NCBI GenBank assembly: GCA_026770025.1 | Contig: JAMXDE010000013.1 | Coordinates: 1,798,001 to 1,862,000 of the forward strand | DNA length: 64,000 nt | Source of the DNA: Craspedostauros australis | Taxonomy: Eukaryota > Bacillariophyta > Bacillariophyceae > Mastogloiales > Achnanthaceae | Reading direction: 5' to 3' | Shown here: piece by piece, positions 9,858 through 20,153 of the stretch | Numbering within the stretch: position 1 is the first letter of the stretch | How the letters are laid out: every line of letters starts with the position of its first letter | Position numbers and translations under genes: made by a program | Notes under the pieces: model-generated | The model's database searches: none | What the model was told of the DNA's origin: nothing | What the model saw: the letters and a program-made list of their open reading frames with translations, nothing else

Positions 9858-10749
9858 TGGTCAATGATCAAGTATAGCGTAATATAATACGTAGAGTGCT
9901 CCACTGGCTGGTGAAGTTCGCGTTGAACTTCATGGTTGGCACGATCGAACCGCTGTACGGCCCCACCAAATGCATTGGTACGATCGAAACCCAAGAAGCG
10001 TGCTCTACCATCTTGATGGAGCCGGCACAATACACGACGCGAGTTGGCGAGTCGGCGAGTTGGATCAATGACGGAAGAGTTTCACCATGGTCGGTGAATC
10101 AGATCAACCGCTGCGGTGGATGTTGATGAAAGCAGCTTCGACCAATGCGGCACGGGCTGGAGTGCATGTGTGAGATGTGCGCATGTTGTCTGCACTGCGG
10201 GGTGCTGCACTCCGCAGATACGCTACGCGCTCTGCTCCGTTGTACGGGTACCGTTTTCGCATGATGAATCATTTTGTGATCGCTAAACAGATGGATGCGT
10301 GACGTTAACCAGGACAGCCACAATTGTCGACCAATTGTGTACTTAGACGTTGTGTCATGTTTCTAATGTCGCATGCGACATCAGTTGTCATGCATCCAAT
10401 CCCATTGAGAAGCGGGCACGATTGAAAAACCTGGGATATTCAACGCACGACGGTTGTCACGGAGGTGCGCCATTGGCTTTCGCAAAACACACACAAAACG
10501 AACAAAAATCAAACCAGAGCCAGAAGAACGCACAAATCCAATCGAGAAAATATTCAGCTGTACCGGAGAGTTGCATCCACTCTCCACACACACACTCCAC
10601 ACTCCGTACTATTATACACTCTACTCAAGACACACAAGACGGAAGCAGTTCGGGTATCACGCCAAACCACATCACTCCTCTCAACGTTATACTGCATCAA
10701 TCCACAGCATCGAGTGTTCTCCTCGTACGACGTCCACCACAGCTTGTAA
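9858..10749. other. Intergenic, no gene seen
   Basis: Lies between two plus-strand genes. A single TGACGT at 10300-10305 is no more than expected by chance. No gene is supported. Confidence 0.6.
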
Positions 10750-12654
10750 ATGAAGACGGCGACAATGGCGCGATCCACGCGACGATGCACGCGACGATGC
10801 ACGCAGAAGGTCCTTTGCGCCATGGGTCTGATTGTTTTGATCGCATGCGGAGGTGCTGCCGGAGAACGGGGCAATGGCGATCCGATGGATGGATCGATGC
10901 GCGCGGACCGGCAATCGCCATTCTCCGCATCGCACTCGGAAGCTGACCGCCGATTGGAGGGCACGGTCGACCTGGACGAACGCCGCGACTGCATCCCGTT
11001 CGAAAACATCCGCAGCGACGTGGTCCAGAATGCCAAGACCTCTGCGGAATGCCGCACGAACGCCTGCGACGATGGCTGCTGCCGCATCTACGAATGGCTC
11101 ATCTGCGACACGTCCAACTCCTTCCCCTACAACAACTGCGTCTGCAACGGCAACACGCGCACGAACAGCCCCACGCACGCACCCACCATCACGGCGAGTC
11201 CGACCGATTCCGTGGCGCCGACTCAGTCTCCCACCGAAAGGCCCACCTCGCAGCCCACCAGCAGACCCACATTCGCACCGACAGCGCAGCCCACTTCCGC
11301 CCCCACCGCTCAGCCCACTTCGCAGCCGACGAGCTCGCCCACTTCCGCACCGACATCGCGGCCCACCAGCGCACCAACCTCGTCGCCCACGCATTTTCCA
11401 ACGCAAGCGCCGACCGACATGCCCACGGATGCTCCCACATCGTCGCCCACGCAGTCTCCGACGCCGTCTCCCACGGCCATGCCGACCGCATCTGCGGCAC
11501 CGACGACCACAGCGCAGACCATCACGACGCAGAGTCCATCCGGAACGCCCGTGCGCCAATCGGAGTGCTCTGCCGATGACATGAAACCGGACGCCATCTC
11601 CAATTCGCCGCTGTACGATGTGCGCAAGGAGTCCTTCAACTACACGTATCAGCTCGAGATCACTGCGCCGCCGTCCGCCGCGCTGATGGACTCGCTGATG
11701 CAGACATTGCATGCGGCGTTGGTGCGAGAGTATCTGACCTGCGCCAACGATGATTCCTTTGCAGTGTGGATGCAATCGCAGATGCATGCCCGCACGGCGC
11801 AATCGGACGGCTGCGCCTCCAGCGACCTGGTGGATTGCCGAACTGTGACGGTCGAGGCGCCGCTGGAGGAGGTTTGGATCGCGACTTCCAACTCGCGGCG
11901 GCGATTGCAGCAATCCGCCTTCGTCGACGGCATGCTGGACTTCTTGAGGACCACCATGCAACGCGGCGACTACAATGGGGCATCCGACGGAATCAGAAGC
12001 ATGCGTTTGCTGGATGATGCGACGGCCTCGCCGACAGCAGCACCCACGGGCACGGATCGCGATGGCAGCTTCGACGGCGCGCAAGGACAGGACCGCAACG
12101 TCAACAGCAACGGCGATGACGGACCCTCGACGGCCTTGATTGTATCTCTCGTCGTCGCCGGTCTCGCGATCCTGGCGTTGATCGTGCTGTCCGTCATGCG
12201 CCACCGTTCCACGCTGCCCTACGATTCCGATGACGACGACGCCATTACCGAAACGGACACGCCGCGATTGGCCTACGACATGGAACAGGCCACGGTCAGC
12301 AACCTGCAGCCGCAGAAGCGCAGCGCCTCGAACGCGGCCTACCTCGAGGCGGCCGAGCGCGATTTGATTCAGCAGATCACGGGCGCCTCGCCCATCGAAG
12401 GCCATCTCGCGTTGGATACGGATACGGAGGACGATGAACCGCTGCGCGTCAACTCGCGATCGTTTGGATCTCCCAGTCGCACGCGGGCGACGACGCCGGT
12501 GTCGCGGCCCAGTCCATCGCGGGCGCGGCCATTGCAAGAGCAGGATGATCTGCGGGATCTGCAGTTGGCGCAGCGGTTGTCGCCGGTTGGTGCGCCTGTG
12601 CCGTTGGACAAGCATCAGCGCATGTCGGGTGGTCTGGATAGGGTCCATTTGTAA
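10750..12654 (+). CDS. Single-pass surface protein with a Cys-rich head and PT-rich stalk
   Basis: Single exon, 634 residues. An in-frame TAA lies directly before the ATG. A basic N-terminus leads into a signal peptide (VLCAMGLIVLIACGGAAG). A Cys-rich ectodomain follows (about residues 97-136: CRTNACDDGCCRIYEW, CVCNGN), then a long array of xPTxxPT units (about 139-263), and a folded region resembling diatom or SEA-like modules (FNYTYQLEITAPPSAALMD... through a Leu-Asp-rich end near RRRLQQSAFVDGMLDFL). A TM helix sits at about 461-485 (LIVSLVVAGLAILALIVLSV) before an acidic/Ser-rich cytoplasmic tail. The stalk is probably O-glycosylated. It may be a wall- or adhesion-associated receptor-like protein; no catalytic domain is visible. 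Confidence 0.82.
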   Translation: MKTATMARSTRRCTRRCTQKVLCAMGLIVLIACGGAAGERGNGDPMDGSMRADRQSPFSASHSEADRRLEGTVDLDERRDCIPFENIRSDVVQNAKTSAECRTNACDDGCCRIYEWLICDTSNSFPYNNCVCNGNTRTNSPTHAPTITASPTDSVAPTQSPTERPTSQPTSRPTFAPTAQPTSAPTAQPTSQPTSSPTSAPTSRPTSAPTSSPTHFPTQAPTDMPTDAPTSSPTQSPTPSPTAMPTASAAPTTTAQTITTQSPSGTPVRQSECSADDMKPDAISNSPLYDVRKESFNYTYQLEITAPPSAALMDSLMQTLHAALVREYLTCANDDSFAVWMQSQMHARTAQSDGCASSDLVDCRTVTVEAPLEEVWIATSNSRRRLQQSAFVDGMLDFLRTTMQRGDYNGASDGIRSMRLLDDATASPTAAPTGTDRDGSFDGAQGQDRNVNSNGDDGPSTALIVSLVVAGLAILALIVLSVMRHRSTLPYDSDDDDAITETDTPRLAYDMEQATVSNLQPQKRSASNAAYLEAAERDLIQQITGASPIEGHLALDTDTEDDEPLRVNSRSFGSPSRTRATTPVSRPSPSRARPLQEQDDLRDLQLAQRLSPVGAPVPLDKHQRMSGGLDRVHL

Positions 12655-13198
12655 AGACACTACGATAGTATTCTATGGATGTGTGTACGCATTTTGTGCA
12701 CAAGTTTTGTGAGCGAGGATAGCCGAGTAAAATAGCAACAGGGTCTCCCTTCTGCATGCATCTCATGGAGTGAGCGACCTTGAATACTCATAGTAGCATT
12801 CCATCTTCCACCATGCTTGGCTCGAAGCGGACAAGGAACAAGAGAGCTATCGGCAACAAAGCAAGCAAGAAAGCAAGCAAGAAGATGACTGTATTTGCGA
12901 AGTTGTCCGTTGCACCTTCTCAAGCCGAAAATACCTTCATTCACACTTGCGTGAGCCAATGAGGGCCTCATTAGATACGAATGCGATACCTTCTCAAAAA
13001 CTAAGGCCAAGATCGATGAGGGATGATGCATAGAAGTACATACCGTTACTGTGCACGGAAGGACGAGTATGCTGCAATGCACTGCGATGAATCGAGCAAG
13101 AAACGAAGGCCATCTCATGCAAGCGAGACCCCATTCTCATAATATCAGAATCCAACAATCGCAAACGCAAACGCCATCACAAGTATCCTCAGCCGACC
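12655..13198. other. Intergenic, no gene seen
   Basis: Contains a short AAGC/AAAGC-rich run near 12860-12885. No gene is supported. Confidence 0.6.
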
Positions 13199-16065
13199 AT
13201 GATTCTCAATCAACCATCCACCCTGCTGGCGCTCCTCGCCATGGCACTCCCTCCATCGCATGCCGACGACGCTACGTCTACTCTGGTGCGTCGCGAGTTG
13301 CTGGATGTCGCCGACCATTCGCTCATTCGCAGCATCCACAAGGCCTACGTCGCAGCAGGCCGAGAAGCGTCGGGCATTCCTGGTCGTGACCGTCGCTTGC
13401 AGGAGACCCTCCTCGACGATGCCGCAAGCACGGATGCGTGGACGTCGCTTCATTCCCAAGCGACGGTTCCTGACCTGCGTTGGAGCAGCGAGCATCATCT
13501 GCTGGTGGAGATTCTGGGCATCAACGACGATGATCAGCTCCGCGATGCCTTGCTGGCATGCAACGATGATGGTGATGCCCTCAAAGTGGAGATCACGGCC
13601 TGTTCCAACTTCCTGTGCACCGCCTACCTCGACATGGATCATCTGCAGGACGTGGAGGATCTCGCGCAGGTCTCCAGCATCCGCCCGGCCTTCGTCGTGA
13701 CGCAGCAGGCCGACTCCCCCTTCGCGTTGGGAAGCGGACCGCACATCAACGAGGCCATCCAGGCCATGCGGGTGGACGAGGTGCAGCGACGCGATCCCAC
13801 CTTGTCGGGCAAGGGCGTCAAGATTGGTGTCCTTTCCGACAGCTACGCGAACCGTGGCAAGGATGCCAACCGCGACATCATCGCGGGCGATGTGCCGCCC
13901 ATGAACACGGCATCCGGCGTTGTGGGACCCACAGTGACCATCCTGAAGGACGCACCGAGCGGAATGAAGGCCAGCGATGAAGGTCGTGCGATGGTGCAGC
14001 TCATTCACGACGTTGCGCCGGATGCCGACATCCTGTTCCATACCGCGACGGGCGGCATTCTCGATTTCATGAATGGGATTCAGAAGCTTGCGGATGCCGG
14101 CTGCGACGTGATCGTGGATGACGTCGGTAAGTGCTGCGGTATGGATTGGTGCGGTGCGGTGTGATATGCCATCCGCCTTACTTGTCGATCAATCTTCACA
14201 ATATTGGCAATATCTCTCCTCACACTATCATGTACATTGCACATTGCGCGCTTTGCGATGCATACGTTCCACAGGCTTTCCTGCCACACCAATGTTCCAG
14301 GATGGTCCTGTTACGCAGGTCATCAACGACATTGTTCAGAATCAGAACATTTCGTACTTCGCAGCCGTCGGCAACATGGGCCGCAACGCGTGGGAGGGTG
14401 CGTACGTGCCATCTGGACAGGAGGATCTCCTCGGTTGCACCTTTCATGACTTCGGCGGCGGCAACATCCACCAGGAGCTCAACGTGAAAACCAATGGAGC
14501 CGGCCACATGGTCTTCCAATGGAACGATCCCTGGTTCTCCATCAGCGGTCCTCCCGGAGCCACCACCGACATCAACGTCTTCCTCTTTGACGCCAACAAG
14601 ACCCTCGTGACCATGGATCCCACCAACAACATTGGCACCGACCCGATCGCCTTCATAACCATCCCATCCACTGGCCGGTACTACTTCGCGGCCGGCGTGT
14701 GTGGCGATACCAGCAACCAGCAACCCTCCAGCCCGCTCTTCATGAAATGGGCCCTCCTGTCAGGTGCCATCGATGCGCGCAAGTACGCGGACCCACGTGA
14801 CATCCCCTTCGCTCCGACCATCTTTGGACATGCCAACGCTGAATTCGCTGCCAGCGTGGGTGCCACCACCTTCTTCAATTCTCCAGCCTACGGGGTGCAA
14901 CGCCCCATCTCGAATCCGTTCTCTTCTGTGGGTGGGACACCCATCTATGTTGCTGCGGACGGAAGCCGCCTCGATGTGCCCATCATTCGTCAGCAACCAC
15001 GATTCTCGGCACCCGATCTCTGTCTCAACTCCTTCTTCGGAGCGTACGCGGGCATTTCCGTGTCCAACTCTCCAACCTCCAAGGGATACTTCTTCATCGG
15101 TGAGTGCGAGGCGCTGCAGAAGAATTCGGAGAAGCAGACGCTCACAACTGCTCTCAGGCCAAGGTCGCATGCTGTGCGCCCTCTCACTCTCGCTCTCACT
15201 CTGCCTGGTTCTCTCGCGCTTACGTACTCTCATTGACATTCGTATGTTTGTCCACTTGCTCCTCCCACATGAATCCGATGCAACAGGAAGTTCCGCCTCG
15301 GTTTCCAACGCAGCGGCGGTTGCTGCGATCATTGTGCAAGCCAACCCCAATCTGTCCCCACTGGATATCTACAGCATCATGGAGGACACAGCTGTCGACA
15401 TGAATAGTCCCGGATACGACTTGCAGTCTGGGCATGGCCTGATCGATGCTGGAGCTGCGTTACGTCGCGTGAGTGCGGGTTTCCAATGCTCTGCCACAGC
15501 TATCGCGGGCTCCGCAACGTCCGGAGCGAACGGGGTCACGTCTCACCTCAAGATCTTGAAATCTGTGACCACCTGCGTATCCGTCGCAACCTCGGATGAT
15601 GCGCTGATGGAATCACAGCTGCCGATCACGTTGGTGAGCACCATCATCGCCGCGCGCGACGAGGTCACTATCAAGAATCCAGAAGCGTCCAACAGCCCGA
15701 CAGCGACCCGAAAGCCGTCGGCAGCTGCCGTTCACAAGAAGTCCTCCAAGAGTCAGCGCTTCCTCGATGCTGGTGGTCACAGAAATGTCAAAGCGGATCG
15801 CAATGAGAAGGATGCTGACTTCGCTGCGTCCTTCCCAGCTGGACGCAAGACGAAGCAAGCATGGGGTGGTCCAAAAGACACCAACGGCGGCGATCCTGAT
15901 GGACTTGACACCAGCGCATCCGTCCACACCCCAATCTGCCTGTTCGATGCGGCAACCGGCGACTTTGCGACCATTTGCATGGACGTGATCGTTATCGACC
16001 GTCTACCGGCCGCTTCTTACCGATGTGGATGCTGCACCTTGGGTGATGAGCTCTGCAGGGAATAA
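13199..16065 (+). CDS. Secreted S8/S53-like serine peptidase (3 exons)
   Basis: Exons 13199-14126, 14275-15099 and 15287-16065 give 843 residues. The introns (148 and 187 nt) have GTAAGT and GTGAGT donors and keep frame. A signal peptide (TLLALLAMALPPSHA) and a propeptide-like region precede the catalytic core. GKGVKIGVLSDSY carries the Asp (about 214), DEGRAMVQLIHDVAP follows, and IVDDVGFPATPMFQDG sits across the first junction. SYFAAVGNMG is the oxyanion region, and GSSASVSNAAAVAAI has the nucleophile Ser (about 587), followed by NPNLSPLDIYSIME. The C-terminal extension of about 190 residues is Lys/Ser-rich and unrecognised. The usual HGTxVA box is not seen; DEGRAM stands in its place, as in a subgroup of bacterial subtilase-like proteins. 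Substrate unknown; the protein is probably exported. Confidence 0.84.
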
Positions 16066-16166
16066 ATGCGGCAGCATCGTCAAGGGGGGCTTCATCCAGA
16101 AGGAACAGCGCTATGATGAAGCGATCATGAAGAAGCAAAGCAGAGTAGCATGATTGTCGATTGTCA

Positions 16167-16188
16167 GATCACTCCCCAGAGAGTGATC
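16167..16188. other. Perfect hairpin at the Copia insertion site
   Basis: GATCACTC, loop CCCAGA, GAGTGATC. It lies about 100 bp after the peptidase stop. Its foot overlaps the ATCCC target duplication. Confidence 0.7.
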
Positions 16189-16190
16189 CC
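16186..16190. repeat. Target-site duplication of the Copia element, left copy (ATCCC)
   Basis: Five bases directly outside the left LTR, repeated at 21878-21882 outside the right LTR. Confidence 0.88.
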
Positions 16191-16376
16191 TGTGCAGGTT
16201 TTTCACGTGACCGGAGGTGTTGGGGGTGAAACCTGTCTGTTCTGAAAAATTATGACTGTGCGGAACGGTCATTTGCTCAACGTGGATCCTACATGTGGTT
16301 TGTGCGGTATCGTCTGTCCATCGACACCCATCGTTCGGATTCGGCCAGATTCGGGAATTGGCACTAAATCTGCACA
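16191..16376 (-). repeat. 3' LTR of the Copia element
   Basis: 186 bp with 6-bp inverted ends TGTGCA/TGCACA, nearly identical to 21692-21877. Confidence 0.93.
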
Positions 16377-16387
16377 CTCCCTCTTGT
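16377..16387 (-). other. Polypurine tract of the Copia element
   Basis: On the coding strand an AAGAGGGAG run lies directly against the 3' LTR, where plus-strand priming is expected. Confidence 0.65.
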
Positions 16388-16409
16388 CGGTGGCACGGGC
16401 GGACCGCGC

Positions 16410-19400
16410 TTACCATCCCAATAATCGCAATCGCAGAGATTCGAATAGCGGGCGTGCCAAGGGCTTGGTGAATATGTCAGCCATCTGGTCCAACGTGTCG
16501 ACCTTTTCGATGGTGATGAGCCCTTTGCTGACAGCTTCACGGAAGTGATGGTATTTGACATTGATGTGTTTGGTACGAGGACGCATTCTGGGTGCGTTGG
16601 CGAGTTCGAGGGCACCGGAGTTGTCCTCAAATGCTGTGCAGTGAACTGTTGGTGGCGAAGTGGCGAATGACGATATGTGTTGCTTCATTTCGTTGATGAG
16701 GTGTATCATGGGTATAACCTCTCGTAGAGCTTGGCTGAGAGCTACATACTCGGCTTCTGTGGTGCTGAGTGTAACTTCTGTTTGCAGTTTGGAGTTCCAT
16801 ATGATGGGGAATCCTGCATACAGGACGACGTATCCAGTGCGACTTTTTGCCGTGTTGGGGTCGTTGTTGGCTTGTGAGAAGCCTCCTGCGAAATCTGCAT
16901 CAGCGTAGCAGTGAATGGAGTCGTTGGTAGGTGAGATACGGAGTCCCTTGTCCCGTGTGTGAGCGAGGTATCGTACAATCCGTTCGATGGCATCTTCGTG
17001 TGACTTCATTAGATGAGCCATGAAGCGTGCACATTGATGGACTGCGAAGCAGATGTCAGGTCTCGTCGATCGCGTGAGGAAGTTGAGCATCCCCACAACC
17101 GATCGATAATCGAATCGTCGAGTGGCAGCGGGGCCACCGGTGTCTTTGTGTAGGAGCGGTTTGACGGCTGGCGTCGAATAGGTTCGTCCTGGTGCATTAG
17201 GATCGATCTTGGCTGCTCGTATGATTCGGTCTATGAGTTGCGGTTGTGTGAGCGTGATGGTGTCATCAGTGCGTTGGATGTGAACGCCCAGATACTCAGT
17301 CATGTTGCCTTCGTCGGTTAGTGTAAACCGTGCCTTGAGGCGCTCGATGATGTCATCGATCTCGTGTTTGTGTGGGCCAATGATGATGGCATCGTCAACG
17401 TACAGCAGAATGGATGTGTTGCCTTTGTAGAGAAGACATTCATCGACTTGGCTTTGCCGGAATCCATGCTGCATTAAGCCGTCAACCACATGTCGGTGCC
17501 ATACCAAAGCTGCTTGCTTGGTGCCGTACAGATTCTTCTTGAGCTTGAGAACGTGAGACCTGCTGTCTCCGTCCACGTTGCACCCCTGAGGTACTTGCAT
17601 GAAGATGTCGCATTCCACATCCGCTTGCGGGAACGCCAGAACGAAGTCGATTTGGCGAGTGTGCCAGCGCCGTTGGACGGCCATAGTGAGGAATGTCCGA
17701 ATGGTGGACCATTGCACGACTGGAGCAAATGTTTCCCAGTAGTTGACACCATATTGTTGCTCTCCTCCATGCACGCATAGCCGTGCTTTCCACTTGTAGA
17801 TCTCGCCGGTTGCGAGTCTGCGTTTGCGTTTGAATGACCAGACGGCTTTCAGGATCTTGTGCCCTTTTGGCACTTGATTGCGTTGCACGACCTCCCAATG
17901 CTGTCTGGACTGGTGGTCTTCGATCTCTTTGTGCATTGCCTCGATGAATTTGTCGCGGTCGTTCTGCTTCTGCATTTGCCCCCAGTACATGGTGTCATCG
18001 TCTGCGAGCGTTGCTGCGAATGACATGGGGTGCAGATCACCAGAGTTCATGTTGAGGATGTTGGATGCATGGAAGGATCGAGCTGTGTGCGTGTGGTATG
18101 ATTGGAGTTGGAGTGTAAGCTGGTTGGTGTCTGCACGTTCTGTTGCGGATGGAGCGGATCGTGATGTGTTCTGCGTGGTGATGGCGTGTGTAGGCGTAGC
18201 TCCCTCTGAAGGCGAGCTTGCTGACTGTCTCGGAAGACGTTGCCTCGGAAGACTGTGCCCCGGAAGGCTGGACCTCGGAAGGTTGTGCCTCGGGAGGCTT
18301 TGCAACTTGTGCTGCATGTCAAGCTGGAATGGCTTGGCGTCAGGTGCAGCGTGTGTGGCCCCTGGAGGACGCGTGCTTGCAGAAAGCTGGTGCTGAACAG
18401 CACGTGTGATGCGTTCGGAGCGCATCTGTTGCGAGGGCTTGGCCGGTTCGTCAATGTGCGTGAGACGCTGCCACTGTGATGCGCCAGGACGCATTAGCGG
18501 GTTGGTCTTGACTGTTTGGAACCTGTCGTCGAAGTTCAGATGGAACTGTGGCGAAATGTACCCTGTGTCGATCTTGAGAACGATAGGTACGCTGCTCGCA
18601 TGTTCAGCTGACATGCCAAGGAAGATGGCGATGTTGGCGCGGCTGCTCCACTTGGGAACCTGAGATCCCTGTTGGAGTGCGGCCTTGAGGATGTATACAG
18701 GGCATCCAAATGTGTGAAAGTGTTGCATTGAGGGTCGGACCTCGATCTGTGCGAATCGCTGGAGTGGCGATATACCTCCCTCTCGAGCAGCGTTCCTTCG
18801 GATCTCGGAGGCGTAGCGCAGAGCATACGGCCACAGAGACGGATGAATGGCATCATGCCAATGGTGCTGCGCATGCAAGAGCATCGAGCGAGCGGACTCT
18901 TGGAGGTCGCGGATGCGTCGCTCGGCGACGCCATTCTGATGATGAGCGTTGACTCCACAGAATGTGATGGTTTGATTTGCCGATGCGACAGCCGTGCGGA
19001 ACAGCTGCTCAGCGAATCTGCCGTTGTCGGCGTGGTAGTGGTGTATGCGGACACCGAAGGAGTGAGCATAGCGCTCGAAAGCCTGCTTGGCTTGCAGTGT
19101 GTCGGCACCAGACTGGGTGAGCTGCAAGTGAACATAGTCAATACCGGAGTACTGATCGACGAACACTGTCGCGCATGTGTATCGCGACCAGGTGTGCGTG
19201 CCCTTTTGCTGCGGAAGCACCCCAGGTTGGCGAGAGACGATCTGATCGACCGACACGATGTGCCCTGGGAATCGCGCTCGCTTGACGATGCGTGTGATGC
19301 GATTTGGCTTGCGCCGGCGGACAGCTTTGCCATAGATGCACCCAGAGCAGAGAGGGAACTCGGCCTTGGCCAAGTGCCGTGGTATGATTCCGTGTGATGC

Positions 19401-20129
19401 CATGTTGCGCAAGACACGGAAGGGAAGGTGCCCCAAGCGATGGTGCCACCGGAGTAGCTGTCCCTGTGCATCGGATGCACCAACAGGATGTGTTGCCGAC
19501 TGATCGCGGACCAGTGTGTTGTTGTCTTGGAGAGGATCGGGTCTCAACTCGGCGAGTTTGGGGTCTTCGTGAACCTCCATCATGTCGTCGGGGACGTTGG
19601 TGATGTTAAGAAGTTCAGGATTGCTTGAAGGACTGGAGGTAGCGAGGAATGCTGGCGCATGTCGCTTGGCGTGGATGACGGACATCAGAGGCAGGTTGGT
19701 GCCAGGATGATGGTAGACAGTGACCTTGTGACGCGAAGAGCGTAGGACTGTGTGGTTGCCATAAGTTGTGCAGGTACGCAAGTGCCTGCCATGATGATTG
19801 CGAGGACCTTGGTCAGACCATTGCTGTGGACAGAACAGTCGAATACGAAGCCGTGGCGCGTAGTAAGCGTTGGCTATCTTTATCCGCAGTGGCTGGCCGT
19901 CATCATCGAGTATTGTCCAGGATAGTGTGCCCTTGGATTGTATGGGGATGGACCCTCCAACTCCTTGTATGGCCATGCCGTGGACTGGCTGAAGATCGTT
20001 GCTGAAGTCACCACGTTGTCCGGAGACTGTGGCCGACGTGCAGGTGTCAATTCCGATTGGCACATCACCCATCTGATGCAATGTCGTCTGCATCGCGGAG
20101 ATGCCTTGCAGTGCTGTGACTGATAACAT
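16410..20129 (-). CDS. Copia pol polyprotein (protease, integrase, RT, RNase H)
   Basis: A frame of 1,239 residues. In order: a protease-like Asp motif (IGIDTCTSATVSG); the integrase zinc region (WHHRLGHLPFRVLRN ... CSGC); the integrase core with Asp in VSVDQIVSR and HADNGRF and Glu in QNGVAERRIRDLQE; RT with WKARLCVHGG, QIDFVLAFPQADVE and the catalytic box ILLYVDDAII; and RNase H with STTEAEYVALSQA, DNSGALELAN, KHINVKYHHFREAV and ADIFTKPL. The layout is that of Ty1/copia. It lies directly after gag in another frame, an arrangement known in the family. Confidence 0.92.
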   Translation of the reverse strand: MLSVTALQGISAMQTTLHQMGDVPIGIDTCTSATVSGQRGDFSNDLQPVHGMAIQGVGGSIPIQSKGTLSWTILDDDGQPLRIKIANAYYAPRLRIRLFCPQQWSDQGPRNHHGRHLRTCTTYGNHTVLRSSRHKVTVYHHPGTNLPLMSVIHAKRHAPAFLATSSPSSNPELLNITNVPDDMMEVHEDPKLAELRPDPLQDNNTLVRDQSATHPVGASDAQGQLLRWHHRLGHLPFRVLRNMASHGIIPRHLAKAEFPLCSGCIYGKAVRRRKPNRITRIVKRARFPGHIVSVDQIVSRQPGVLPQQKGTHTWSRYTCATVFVDQYSGIDYVHLQLTQSGADTLQAKQAFERYAHSFGVRIHHYHADNGRFAEQLFRTAVASANQTITFCGVNAHHQNGVAERRIRDLQESARSMLLHAQHHWHDAIHPSLWPYALRYASEIRRNAAREGGISPLQRFAQIEVRPSMQHFHTFGCPVYILKAALQQGSQVPKWSSRANIAIFLGMSAEHASSVPIVLKIDTGYISPQFHLNFDDRFQTVKTNPLMRPGASQWQRLTHIDEPAKPSQQMRSERITRAVQHQLSASTRPPGATHAAPDAKPFQLDMQHKLQSLPRHNLPRSSLPGHSLPRQRLPRQSASSPSEGATPTHAITTQNTSRSAPSATERADTNQLTLQLQSYHTHTARSFHASNILNMNSGDLHPMSFAATLADDDTMYWGQMQKQNDRDKFIEAMHKEIEDHQSRQHWEVVQRNQVPKGHKILKAVWSFKRKRRLATGEIYKWKARLCVHGGEQQYGVNYWETFAPVVQWSTIRTFLTMAVQRRWHTRQIDFVLAFPQADVECDIFMQVPQGCNVDGDSRSHVLKLKKNLYGTKQAALVWHRHVVDGLMQHGFRQSQVDECLLYKGNTSILLYVDDAIIIGPHKHEIDDIIERLKARFTLTDEGNMTEYLGVHIQRTDDTITLTQPQLIDRIIRAAKIDPNAPGRTYSTPAVKPLLHKDTGGPAATRRFDYRSVVGMLNFLTRSTRPDICFAVHQCARFMAHLMKSHEDAIERIVRYLAHTRDKGLRISPTNDSIHCYADADFAGGFSQANNDPNTAKSRTGYVVLYAGFPIIWNSKLQTEVTLSTTEAEYVALSQALREVIPMIHLINEMKQHISSFATSPPTVHCTAFEDNSGALELANAPRMRPRTKHINVKYHHFREAVSKGLITIEKVDTLDQMADIFTKPLARPLFESLRLRLLGW

Positions 20130-20153
20130 TGATTGGATGGGCGTGCCTTCATG

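Noticed and set aside
10687-12660. 657-codon minus-strand frame opposite the PT-stalk gene
   Set aside because: Arg/Gly/His-rich text with no domain, mirroring the strongly biased plus-strand gene, which has a signal peptide, TM helix and Cys-rich domain.
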